Shown: in pieces, positions 28,961-36,573 of the stretch
How positions within the stretch are numbered: position 1 is the stretch's first letter
How the letters are laid out: each line of letters starts with the position of its first letter
From: Gaoshiqia sediminis
GTDB lineage: Bacteria; Bacteroidota; Bacteroidia; Bacteroidales; Prolixibacteraceae
Direction of reading: 5' to 3'
Assembly: GCF_025907915.1 (NCBI RefSeq)
Contig: NZ_JAPAAF010000004.1
Span: 124,001 to 188,000 of the forward strand
DNA length: 64,000 nucleotides
Notes under the pieces: model-generated
The model's input: the letters and a program-made list of their open reading frames with translations, nothing else
What the model was told of the DNA's origin: nothing
The model's database searches: none
Program-made: the position numbers and the translations under genes

Positions 28961-30547
28961 ATGAAAAAGACATTCACCATAAACATTAGCGGCAGTGTTT
29001 TTCACATCGATGAAGATGCTTACGAAAAATTGCAAAGCTACTTGCACATGCTGACCGGACATTTTGGCTCCGATGCTGATGGGCGCGAGATTTTACAGGA
29101 TATAGAAGCCCGCATTTCCGAGCTGTTCAGCCAAAAAATGCAAGACGAAGAGAAAGACGTGATCATAGAACCGTGGGTTGATGAGGTAATTGCCCGAATG
29201 GGAAAGCCCGAAGACTTTATCGAAGCAGAAGAAATGGAAGATGTTCCGCCAGTCTCGGGAACCGTGAAAAGACGCATGTACCGCGATCCCGATCACCGTA
29301 TCCTGGGAGGAGTTTGCTCGGGTATGGGCGCTTATTTTAACATCGATCCGGTGGTGCTGCGCATTATATTTTTCGTTCTGTTCTGGATGAGCGCCGGAAT
29401 TGCGTTGCTGGTGTACATCCTGCTGTGGATTGCTGTTCCCAAAGCAAAAACAACGGCTCAGAGGCTGGAAATGCGCGGGCAGGAGGCCACGGTTTCCAAC
29501 ATCGAAAAATCAATTAAAGAAGAAGTTAAAGAAGTGAAGGAAAGCTACAAACGCTTTCGTGAATCAGACTCCTATAACAAAGGCCGCGAACATGTTTCGC
29601 GCTTTGGCGAAGTAACTTACAATATACTGAAGGTTACCTTGAAAGTGCTGGTAATTCTTTTTGGAGCCCTGCTTATTTTTGTCGGGTTTTTCGGGCTGGT
29701 TAGCTTTATCGCTTCCATGTTTGTTGGCCATTCCCTGATGAGCGCTGCCCCGTGGGTTGGTCATTGGGGCCCCGAATTTCATATGCCCGAAGTGGTCAAC
29801 TTTTTTATTGCTCCAGGTTCCATGACAATCCTGATGATTGCAGTTGCGTTCCTGGTGGGAATCCCCCTTTTGGCGATTCTGTTTATCGGTACCAAAATGG
29901 TTTTTCGCTTCAAGTCGAATAACAAAATGGTATTTCTGGCCGGTTTGGGTGTTTGGTTAGTAGCATTAATTACTGTGATCACCGTTTCGTTGAGTCAGAT
30001 TGACGACTACAGTAAGCGGACTACCGTGAGTCAGAGTCAGGTTTTGGATTGCCAGGGTTGCAAAACGCTCTACCTCGAATTGGGAGAAGATGTTTATAAG
30101 GACAACTACGGATACGAAATGGACCTGGAACGGATGAAGGTAATTTCTGAAAACGGGGAACCCATTCTGTTGGGAAACCCGCGGCTGGATGTAGAAAAAA
30201 GCAACAACAACGATTTTGTGATCCTGATCCGTAAGAAATCGCGTGGGAGCAGCCAGGAAACAGCCAATCAGCATGTAGAAGATATCGTTTATAATTTTAC
30301 CCAAAAAGATTCGGTCCTTTATTTTGATCCCTATTATACCTTGGGAACTGGAAAACGCTGGCTGGGCCAGGAAGTAGACATCACTGTGAAAGTACCGGAA
30401 GGAAAGACCATCTATTTGGGTGAGGAAATGGTAAAGATCATTTACGACATCGAAAATGTGTCGAATACCTGGGATGGCGACATGGTGGGCAAATTCTGGG
30501 AAATGACACGTTTGGGGCTGGAAGAAAAGAAAAGCTTGGCGGAATAA
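28961..30547 (+). CDS. Large PspC-domain membrane protein
   Basis: 528-residue protein. The first 95 residues form a conserved cytoplasmic region (TINISGSVFHIDEDAYEKLQ and GREILQDIEARISELF). A PspC domain follows at about 105-165 (MYRDPDHRILGGVCSGMGAYFN and its paired helices). Three further membrane helices lie at about 225-330. A C-terminal extracytoplasmic region from about residue 345 contains CQGCKTLYLE and beta-rich segments. PspC proteins take part in the response to membrane damage; in Bacteroidota they often follow PadR regulators. No other psp gene (pspA, pspF) is present. Confidence 0.85.
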   Translation: MKKTFTINISGSVFHIDEDAYEKLQSYLHMLTGHFGSDADGREILQDIEARISELFSQKMQDEEKDVIIEPWVDEVIARMGKPEDFIEAEEMEDVPPVSGTVKRRMYRDPDHRILGGVCSGMGAYFNIDPVVLRIIFFVLFWMSAGIALLVYILLWIAVPKAKTTAQRLEMRGQEATVSNIEKSIKEEVKEVKESYKRFRESDSYNKGREHVSRFGEVTYNILKVTLKVLVILFGALLIFVGFFGLVSFIASMFVGHSLMSAAPWVGHWGPEFHMPEVVNFFIAPGSMTILMIAVAFLVGIPLLAILFIGTKMVFRFKSNNKMVFLAGLGVWLVALITVITVSLSQIDDYSKRTTVSQSQVLDCQGCKTLYLELGEDVYKDNYGYEMDLERMKVISENGEPILLGNPRLDVEKSNNNDFVILIRKKSRGSSQETANQHVEDIVYNFTQKDSVLYFDPYYTLGTGKRWLGQEVDITVKVPEGKTIYLGEEMVKIIYDIENVSNTWDGDMVGKFWEMTRLGLEEKKSLAE

Positions 30548-30694
30548 CCGATAACTTGCTGGATATATGCGATTATGAATCGCTTCTAGAAAATTGTTCT
30601 AATTGATTTGTGTCCTGTGGTTTTTGTTTTCCGGGGGTTGGCCTTGGGCCAGCCTTCGGCAGGGCACTACCAAACTGCGAAATAAAAAAAGCTC

Positions 30695-30778
30695 ATGAAA
30701 ACAATCGCAGTTAAAATCATGTTGGATTTTGGAAAAACAAAAACAGAAACAATAACCACTAAAAACAGAAAGCCATGA
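30695..30778 (+). CDS. Possible 27-residue leader ORF overlapping the small PspC gene
   Basis: An ATG at 30695 opens 27 codons (MKTIAVKIMLDFGKTK at the start) that end in a TGA overlapping the ATG of the next gene (ATGA). The second half is merely the translation of the A-rich leader, so it could be chance. If translated, it would couple ribosomes to the PspC start. Confidence 0.25.
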   Translation: MKTIAVKIMLDFGKTKTETITTKNRKP

Positions 30779-30978
30779 AACGACTTGCTAAATCTTACGA
30801 CAGTGTGCTTGCCGGTGTATGCGGCGGTATTTCGGACTATATCAATCCGGGACTGGACCCCCTGATTGTGCGCCTGGCCTGGTTCATTATCAGTCTGTTC
30901 AACCCGCTGATGGTGCTCATTTACTTTATTTTGGCATTAGTGATGCCCTCTCCCGAAATTGCCGGAACGAAGCAGTGA
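30775..30978 (+). CDS. Small PspC-domain protein
   Basis: 67-residue protein consisting of a PspC domain alone: LAKSYDSVLAGVCGGISDYI followed by DPLIVRLAWFIISLFNPLMVLIYFILALVMP. It is preceded by an A-rich leader carrying the same AAAAACAGAAAC word as the gene at 28068, which suggests related translation control. It probably acts with the large PspC protein 228 bases upstream. It ends at the bidirectional terminator at 31035-31071. Confidence 0.85.
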   Translation: MKRLAKSYDSVLAGVCGGISDYINPGLDPLIVRLAWFIISLFNPLMVLIYFILALVMPSPEIAGTKQ

Positions 30979-31034
30979 ATTGTCGGAAAACTGGCAGGGT
31001 CAGTTCTATTGCCCTTGCTATTTACTGTAAAAAC

Positions 31035-31071
31035 AAAAAGCGGTGAAAGTTTAGCTCCTTCACCGCTTTTT
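31035..31071. terminator. Bidirectional intrinsic terminator
   Basis: AAAAAGCGGTGAA (31035-31047) and TTCACCGCTTTTT (31059-31071) are exact reverse complements with an 11-base loop. The stem lies between the convergent PspC and alcohol dehydrogenase genes and serves both. Confidence 0.92.
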
Positions 31072-31095
31072 GTATTATTTTGTCCGGTTGGTTTA

Positions 31096-32256
31096 TTACA
31101 ACCGGTTTTCCAGAATCAGCTTGATTTCTTCAGGGCCAATGTCGGCTTTTTCACCAATTTTAAAACCGCGTTCGGCAAAACGGTTCGTAATTTTTGTGAT
31201 GCTTTCGCCCGGGACTCCGTATTCGGGCAGGGTGGTTTTAATGCCCACCGATTCAAAGAAACGGATAGTTGCCCGGATGGTTTTGTCGATTCGTTCATCA
31301 GGGGTTCCTTCAGCGATCCCCCAAACGCGTTCGCCGTACTGCAATAATTTGGCTTCTTTTTCTTTTCTGCGGATGTGCATGATCCCCGGTAGAACAATAG
31401 CCAGTGTTTGCGCATGGTCAATTCCGTGGAAGGCAGTCAGCTCGTGTCCGATCATGTGGGTCGCCCAGTCTTGCGGTACCCCAACAGCAATCATGCCGTT
31501 CAGGGCCATGGTAGCGCTCCACATAAAGTTGGCAGCCGCTTCGTAATCTGTGCGGTTGGCCAGTACTTTCGGGCCTTCTTCTACGAGGGTTTTCAGGATA
31601 CTTTCGGCAAAACGGTCCTGCAGGGGAGAATTTACCGGGAAAGTGAGGTACTGTTCCATCACATGAACAAAAGCATCAACCACGCCATTGGCTACCTGAC
31701 GTTCGGGTAGCGAGAAAATTACTTCCGGATCAAGGACGGAAAACTGAGGCATGACAGCCGGTGAACCAAAAGCCAGCTTTTCGTTAGTCTCAATTTTCGA
31801 AATTACAGCGTTTCCGTTCATTTCCGATCCGGTAGCGGGCAAAGTCAATACCGCTCCAATCGGCAGGGCTTTGGTTACCGGGCAGCTGCTGCTTTTGGCC
31901 AGAATATCCCAAGGATCGTTTCCTTCAAACAAAACTGCTGCGGCAATAAATTTGGTCCCATCGAGTACCGAGCCACCACCGACCGATAGCAAGTAATCAA
32001 CTTTCTCGGCTTTGCAAATGTCCACGGCTTTCATCAGGGTTTCGAACTTTGGGTTGGGCTCAATGCCGCCAAATTCGATCAGGTTCAGCCCCTCTGTAGC
32101 AGCTTTTACCTGATCATAAACGCCATTTTTAAAGATGCTGCCGCCGCCATACGTAAGCATGATTTTTGCCTTTTCTGGCAATTCCTGCCGCATGTTAGCG
32201 ATTTCGCCTTTTCCAAATAGAATTTTAACCGGGTTTTTAAACACGAAGTTGTACAT
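31096..32256 (-). CDS. Iron-containing alcohol dehydrogenase (YqhD/BdhA type)
   Basis: 386-residue group III alcohol dehydrogenase. The dinucleotide-binding motif is SVGGGSVLDGTKFIA. Metal ligands are expected in VVDAFVHVMEQY and in the GHELTAFHGIDHAQTLAIVLPG segment, where the conserved His residues are present. The closest family pattern is NAD(P)H-dependent butanol/aldehyde reductase. A -7 match (TAACTTTG on the minus strand, 32308-32301) lies about 45 bases before the start. It is a single-gene unit. Alcohol or aldehyde detoxification or fermentation is likely; the substrate is not defined. Confidence 0.9.
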   Translation of the reverse strand: MYNFVFKNPVKILFGKGEIANMRQELPEKAKIMLTYGGGSIFKNGVYDQVKAATEGLNLIEFGGIEPNPKFETLMKAVDICKAEKVDYLLSVGGGSVLDGTKFIAAAVLFEGNDPWDILAKSSSCPVTKALPIGAVLTLPATGSEMNGNAVISKIETNEKLAFGSPAVMPQFSVLDPEVIFSLPERQVANGVVDAFVHVMEQYLTFPVNSPLQDRFAESILKTLVEEGPKVLANRTDYEAAANFMWSATMALNGMIAVGVPQDWATHMIGHELTAFHGIDHAQTLAIVLPGIMHIRRKEKEAKLLQYGERVWGIAEGTPDERIDKTIRATIRFFESVGIKTTLPEYGVPGESITKITNRFAERGFKIGEKADIGPEEIKLILENRL

Positions 32257-32373
32257 ATTCAGTTATTTTATGGTTTTTAAGAATGAATTTGTTTGATGTA
32301 CAAAGTTATAAAATGAAAAGGAAACGGGATGTTAATAAGTTTAAAGGATTACTTTTGCTGAAAACCAACAGGT

Positions 32374-32958
32374 ATGGAATTTCCGGATAAAGACAGTTTA
32401 AAAAGCCGTTATGAACACTATTCTGATGAACAATTGCTGGAGATACTGAAAAATCAGGCTGGTTATCAGAAATTGGCGGTTGAAGTGGCCGTTGAAGTTG
32501 CTTTGTCCCGGGGATTGATCAACAGCCGGGAGGATTTGCCGGAGCTGCAATTTCATGCTCAAAAAACAGCTGGATCGCCTATTTTTCCCAGATTGAATAC
32601 CGCTTCCCAAACTCGGAAGGTGACAAAAAGCCTCATGCGTGTTGTGTATCTGGTAACCCTCTTTCCGCTCATTTATGCCGGGCTTGCTTATGCCGGCGGC
32701 AATCAACTGAATTTTATTGTTTTTGGCGGACTGGGCCTGAGCTGGGGGCTATTGGCTTATCAGGCTGGGCAAACTCACCGGGGCGGCTACATTTACCTCA
32801 TGATGCTGCTGTTGGTTGCAGGACCTCTGTTATTTCTAATGCTGAACAAGTTTATGATGCAACCAGGTATTATCGATTTGCTCATTTGGGGACTGTCTTT
32901 TTTATTATTACTATACATTCTACTTTATTTGCGTCTGTTGTTTGCCCGCAGTAACTAA
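32374..32958 (+). CDS. Uncharacterised four-helix membrane protein
   Basis: 194-residue protein. The N-terminal 50 residues (YEHYSDEQLLEILKNQAGYQKLAVEVAVEVA-like helix pair, residues 13-45) resemble a short helical module seen at the start of many Bacteroidota membrane proteins. Four predicted helices follow at about 88-108, 112-130, 139-157 and 167-189. I do not recognise a function. It is 101 bases upstream of a GIN-domain lipoprotein on the same strand and may share its transcript. Confidence 0.65.
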   Translation: MEFPDKDSLKSRYEHYSDEQLLEILKNQAGYQKLAVEVAVEVALSRGLINSREDLPELQFHAQKTAGSPIFPRLNTASQTRKVTKSLMRVVYLVTLFPLIYAGLAYAGGNQLNFIVFGGLGLSWGLLAYQAGQTHRGGYIYLMMLLLVAGPLLFLMLNKFMMQPGIIDLLIWGLSFLLLLYILLYLRLLFARSN

Positions 32959-33058
32959 AGTTGATTTGCCTTTAAAAAACCGTCGTTCATCGAAAAGAAT
33001 ACGGCCATTGGCGCCGAAGAATGGTAATTTTGAAAGAGCAACAGTAATCTTTTATACC

Positions 33059-33769
33059 ATGAAAAGCATCCTGATAAAGTTGTCGGCCCTTTTGTTGTTC
33101 GGTCTGGTTGTACTATTACAATCTTCCTGTGCTTCCCGTACCACGGGGACTGAAACGGAACGAAACTACGAAATTGGCAGTTTCTCCCAATTATATCTGA
33201 AAGGCAATTTTCGAATTGTGCTGGAGCAGGCCAAACAACCGGGGCTTCGAATTCAGGCTAATGAAGAAGCTTTCGATCATCTGGTTGTCGATCTTGACCC
33301 TTTTTCAAATCAACTTCGCATTACGCGGGAAAAGATCGATTTCCAACGCCCGGTTTTGTACATTCGGTTTGTTGCCCTGGAGAATATTCATATCGAAGGC
33401 GGTGTGAAGCTGGAAACCAAAGGCTATGTCGATCTGAACGAATTTCATCTCCGGGTAGATGGTGGCGCTACCTTGCGGATGCAGGTAAAGGCTGATTATA
33501 TTGGTGTGTCAGGTTCTGGCGGTGTCAATTTTGTTTTTGAAGGAGTAACAGACCATTTTCAGGCACTTATTTCAGGTGTGGGCTACCTGGATGCAGGAAA
33601 CCTGCAAGCCAGTCATGCCGATATCGAAATTGAAGGCGGCGGCTTTGCATTGGTAAATGCCTCCAATACCTTGAAAGCTACTGTTGAAGGAGTGGGAAAA
33701 ATCCGCTATAAAGGCCATCCGCAGGTGGATAAGCGGGTGGAGGGCCTGGGGTCAATAACCAGCGAATAG
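33059..33769 (+). CDS. GIN-domain (DUF2807) putative auto-transporter-adhesin-like lipoprotein
   Basis: 236-residue lipoprotein. The signal MKSILIKLSALLLFGLVVLL ends at a lipobox SSCAS. The mature part is a right-handed beta-helix-like GIN domain: GSFSQLYLKGNFRIVLEQ, LRITREKI, LHVDGGATL-like repeats and SGVGYLDAGNLQAS, ending with VEGVGKIRYKGHP. Such head-GIN-domain proteins are very common in Bacteroidota and of unknown role. I chose the ATG at 33059 at the signal peptide; the frame is open upstream to 32942 but that part has no signal features. Confidence 0.82.
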   Translation: MKSILIKLSALLLFGLVVLLQSSCASRTTGTETERNYEIGSFSQLYLKGNFRIVLEQAKQPGLRIQANEEAFDHLVVDLDPFSNQLRITREKIDFQRPVLYIRFVALENIHIEGGVKLETKGYVDLNEFHLRVDGGATLRMQVKADYIGVSGSGGVNFVFEGVTDHFQALISGVGYLDAGNLQASHADIEIEGGGFALVNASNTLKATVEGVGKIRYKGHPQVDKRVEGLGSITSE

Positions 33770-33969
33770 CATCTTTTTCTTTCCGGTTTATTCAGGTTAA
33801 TGGCTCTTACGGTTTTTTATTAATGAAGGGCGGCAGCTTTTGTACAGCATCTCCAGCTATATTTTTTGATAGGATATTAAATCATTATTGTTATTTTTGG
33901 GATTCAACCTGAAAAACAAATAAAATTTATCAAATCTTATTCAAAAATTGTATTTAAAAAGAACAGATT

Positions 33970-34818
33970 ATGAAGCGTATTTTTTTAGTAATTGTATTCT
34001 TTTTGGGAGCGTATTGTGGCTTCGCGCAGGATGCAGCAGAAATGATTAACAAAGCCCAGGAGGCTTTAACAGCGAAAGATTATGCCAAAGCCTTTGAATT
34101 GTATGAGAATGCAATGAACAATTTGGGCGATGTGCAGGTGGATGCAGCGATCAATTTCAATATTGGTTTTGCTGCTTTCCAGGCCGACAAATATGAGGCA
34201 GCGATCAAGTATTTCGAAAAATCGATAGCTGCTGAAGCAAATGTAGCCGGTGCTTATGAATACATCGGTAACTCGTATGCCAAACTCAACAAAGCAGCCG
34301 AGGCTATCCAGGCCTACAACAAGGCAATCGAAGCTGGTTCGGATAAAGCAGGCAGCTTGTATTACAATGCAGGAATTGTTGCTTACAAAGGCAACATGCT
34401 TGAGCAGGCAGTTGAGCTTTTCGGAAAGGCCGTAGCTGAAAATTACAATGGTGAAACTGCTATGTATTACAAAGCGGTTTCGTTGAAAAAGTTGGACAAA
34501 GATGAGGATTACAAGCAAGTTCTAGTGGAAGGTGCTGAAAAATTCCCAGCAAATGACAAAATTACTTCAGCCCTTGCCAATGTGTATGTACAGGAAGGAA
34601 ATGCCCTATACCAGAAAGGTGTAGCCATTATCAATGCTGCCAACGAAAAAGTCAATGCCGGTACTCTGAAAACTACTGATGCCGAGTATACCGCTGAGAT
34701 TGATAAATCAAAAGTTGAGTTTAAAGCAGCTTTAGAAATCCTGGAAAAGGCTAAAGCGTTGGATGCTTCCAATGCCAATGCTGCTAAATTGATAGAAGCT
34801 TGTAAGGCTGTTATCTAA
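33970..34818 (+). CDS. Exported tetratricopeptide-repeat protein
   Basis: 282-residue protein with a signal peptide (residues 1-20, ending YCGFAQ). Four to five TPR units follow, for example AKDYAKAFELYENAMNNL, DKYEAAIKYFEKSIAAEA, NKAAEAIQAYNKAIEAG and NMLEQAVELFGKAVAE. A further helical region runs to the C-terminus. It probably works as a periplasmic scaffold. A TAnnTTTG match (TATTTTTG, 33892-33899) lies about 70 bases upstream. A strong bidirectional terminator follows. Confidence 0.83.
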   Translation: MKRIFLVIVFFLGAYCGFAQDAAEMINKAQEALTAKDYAKAFELYENAMNNLGDVQVDAAINFNIGFAAFQADKYEAAIKYFEKSIAAEANVAGAYEYIGNSYAKLNKAAEAIQAYNKAIEAGSDKAGSLYYNAGIVAYKGNMLEQAVELFGKAVAENYNGETAMYYKAVSLKKLDKDEDYKQVLVEGAEKFPANDKITSALANVYVQEGNALYQKGVAIINAANEKVNAGTLKTTDAEYTAEIDKSKVEFKAALEILEKAKALDASNANAAKLIEACKAVI

Positions 34819-34840
34819 GCGCTGATTTTTTAGCCGAAAG

Positions 34841-34876
34841 AGAGGGCTGCTGTGTAAAACATGGCAGCCCTCTTTT
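34841..34876. terminator. Bidirectional intrinsic terminator
   Basis: AGAGGGCTGC (34841-34850) and GCAGCCCTCT (34864-34873) pair perfectly around a 13-base loop, with TTT after on the plus strand. It lies between the convergent TPR and SMP-30 genes. Confidence 0.88.
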
Positions 34877-34928
34877 GCATTTCGTAGAAGAGCAAACGAA
34901 TAAATCAGACAATAAATCTACTGGGAGC

Positions 34929-35819
34929 TTAATTAACCCCTCTCACTTTCATCCCGATTTTATATACCGATGTACGTGCTGTGATAAACAACGTTTTCCG
35001 TTTTTTCCCGCCAAAGCAAACATTCGATGGTGTTTCCGGAATTTGCAGTTCGCCAAGTTTTTCCCCATTAAAAGAAAAAATTGACACTGCCTTATTGGTT
35101 AAATAAACGTTGCCTTGATGGTCAATCGTCATGCCGTCCGATCCTTCCGGCGCGAAGAATGTTTTATCAGCCAGGGTACCATCGTCCTGAATCCGGTATT
35201 TCCAGGTTTTCCTGGCATTGATATCGGCCACGTACAGCGTCTGGCCATCTGGTGAGCCGATAATCCCGTTGGGCATTTCGAAATCATCAATTACACGAGT
35301 CATTTCGCCGTTGGGTTTCACGCAATACACCCCCCGGCAATCCTGTTCCTGCTGATGCCCCTTGGGCCACCAGGGCCGATGGTAATAGCTGTCGGTGATG
35401 TATATGTTGCCGTTTGGGTGAATCCACAGATCGTTGGGGCCGTTCAGGTGTTTGCCGTCAAATCCGTCAACGAGGGTGGTTTTTTCGCCGTTCATGCTGA
35501 TTTTGATGAGCTTATTGTGATAGTCGGCGCAGGCCACCAAATCTCCGTCAGCATGAAAGAAGAGTCCGTTTGCCCGTTCGCCATCCACCTCAAAGGTTCG
35601 GATTCCTCCGGTTTCGCTCCAGATGTATATTTTATTGTTGGGCTGATCAGTAAAAAAAATTTCGCCCAGCTGGTTAACTGCCGGTCCTTCTGTAAAGGCA
35701 AAGCCGGATGCGATTGTTTCAATAAACTTGCCTGCCGGTATCAGTTGCTTCAGGTTCTGTGAATGTCCGGTGAGGTTATAAATGAGCAGGATTGCAGATA
35801 ATAAGATTGTTGGTTTCAT
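34929..35819 (-). CDS. SMP-30/gluconolactonase-like secreted six-bladed propeller
   Basis: 296-residue exported protein. The signal peptide covers residues 1-20. The SMP-30/LRE beta-propeller is marked by FTEGPAVNQLGEIFFTD, NGLFFHADGDLVACADY, LNGPNDLWIHPNGNIYITDSYY, MPNGIIGSPDGQTLYVAD and SDGMTIDHQGNVYLTN. Acidic and Asn residues in these strands form the metal site in the family. Gluconolactonase activity is plausible, but many secreted members have other sugar-lactone or unknown substrates. It has no operon partner here. Confidence 0.85.
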   Translation of the reverse strand: MKPTILLSAILLIYNLTGHSQNLKQLIPAGKFIETIASGFAFTEGPAVNQLGEIFFTDQPNNKIYIWSETGGIRTFEVDGERANGLFFHADGDLVACADYHNKLIKISMNGEKTTLVDGFDGKHLNGPNDLWIHPNGNIYITDSYYHRPWWPKGHQQEQDCRGVYCVKPNGEMTRVIDDFEMPNGIIGSPDGQTLYVADINARKTWKYRIQDDGTLADKTFFAPEGSDGMTIDHQGNVYLTNKAVSIFSFNGEKLGELQIPETPSNVCFGGKKRKTLFITARTSVYKIGMKVRGVN

Positions 35820-35925
35820 GGAAAATTTGTGTTAATGGATTAGCTTTTCAAGGGTAAAGGTGAAGAATCTTTTCAGGAAAAGAAATACTTTCACGGCAGA
35901 ACCAAAATAAATCTGCCCGAAAAGA

Positions 35926-36573
35926 ATGAAAACACTTCTTGCCTTGATGCTGTTTTTGTCGGTTTTTGTCCGGACAAACGGACAAGAAAATAAAAATTTC
36001 TACCTATGGAATACAACGTCTGTTGTTGCCGGATTGTCCCCGAAATCAAGCTTGGAACTGAGTGTGAAAACTCATTATTTGCCCTCGGAAAATTTCAGGG
36101 ATATGACTTATGCGGATCTCGCCGTGGGGCGCAAATTGAATAGCTGGTTTCAATTGGGTGTTGCCTTTCGGGTGTCGCAAATGCCCAAAGAAAACAGTGA
36201 TGATATTTATGAATATCGTCCACAGTTTGTGACGAAAGTTTCGGCCACAACCCATGCGGTCAAATTCAGGACGACGAATCGATTGGAATACCTTTCGTTT
36301 AATTTTGGTGAGGCATTTTTTCGTTACTACCACAATTTATTTATCGACTTTCCAGCCTTGGCTTTCAAGATACCAAAGCCTTACCTGGGTGAAGAACTTT
36401 TTACCAAACTGAATGGGAATGGTGTTCATTTAGGCCGGCTATACGGTGGATTGCATGTTTGGGAGAGCGGTCATGTTGGTGTTGATCTGTTCTATGTTTG
36501 GCAAAAACTAAAATCTGCCGGTTACTGGAAAGGGGCCGATGTGTTGGGCTTGAATCTAAAGTTTAAGATGTAG
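35926..36573 (+). CDS. DUF2490 outer-membrane beta-barrel protein
   Basis: 215-residue protein with signal peptide (residues 1-19, ending TNGQE). The rest consists of alternating strands with FYLWNTTSVVAGLSPKSSLELS, MTYADLAVGRKLNSWFQLGVAF and a terminal LGLNLKFKM, as in DUF2490 outer-membrane proteins. Its last 11 bases overlap the 3' end of the convergent TonB-receptor gene. A GGCAGA/TCTGCC hairpin lies in its leader (35895-35917). Function unknown. Confidence 0.72.
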   Translation: MKTLLALMLFLSVFVRTNGQENKNFYLWNTTSVVAGLSPKSSLELSVKTHYLPSENFRDMTYADLAVGRKLNSWFQLGVAFRVSQMPKENSDDIYEYRPQFVTKVSATTHAVKFRTTNRLEYLSFNFGEAFFRYYHNLFIDFPALAFKIPKPYLGEELFTKLNGNGVHLGRLYGGLHVWESGHVGVDLFYVWQKLKSAGYWKGADVLGLNLKFKM

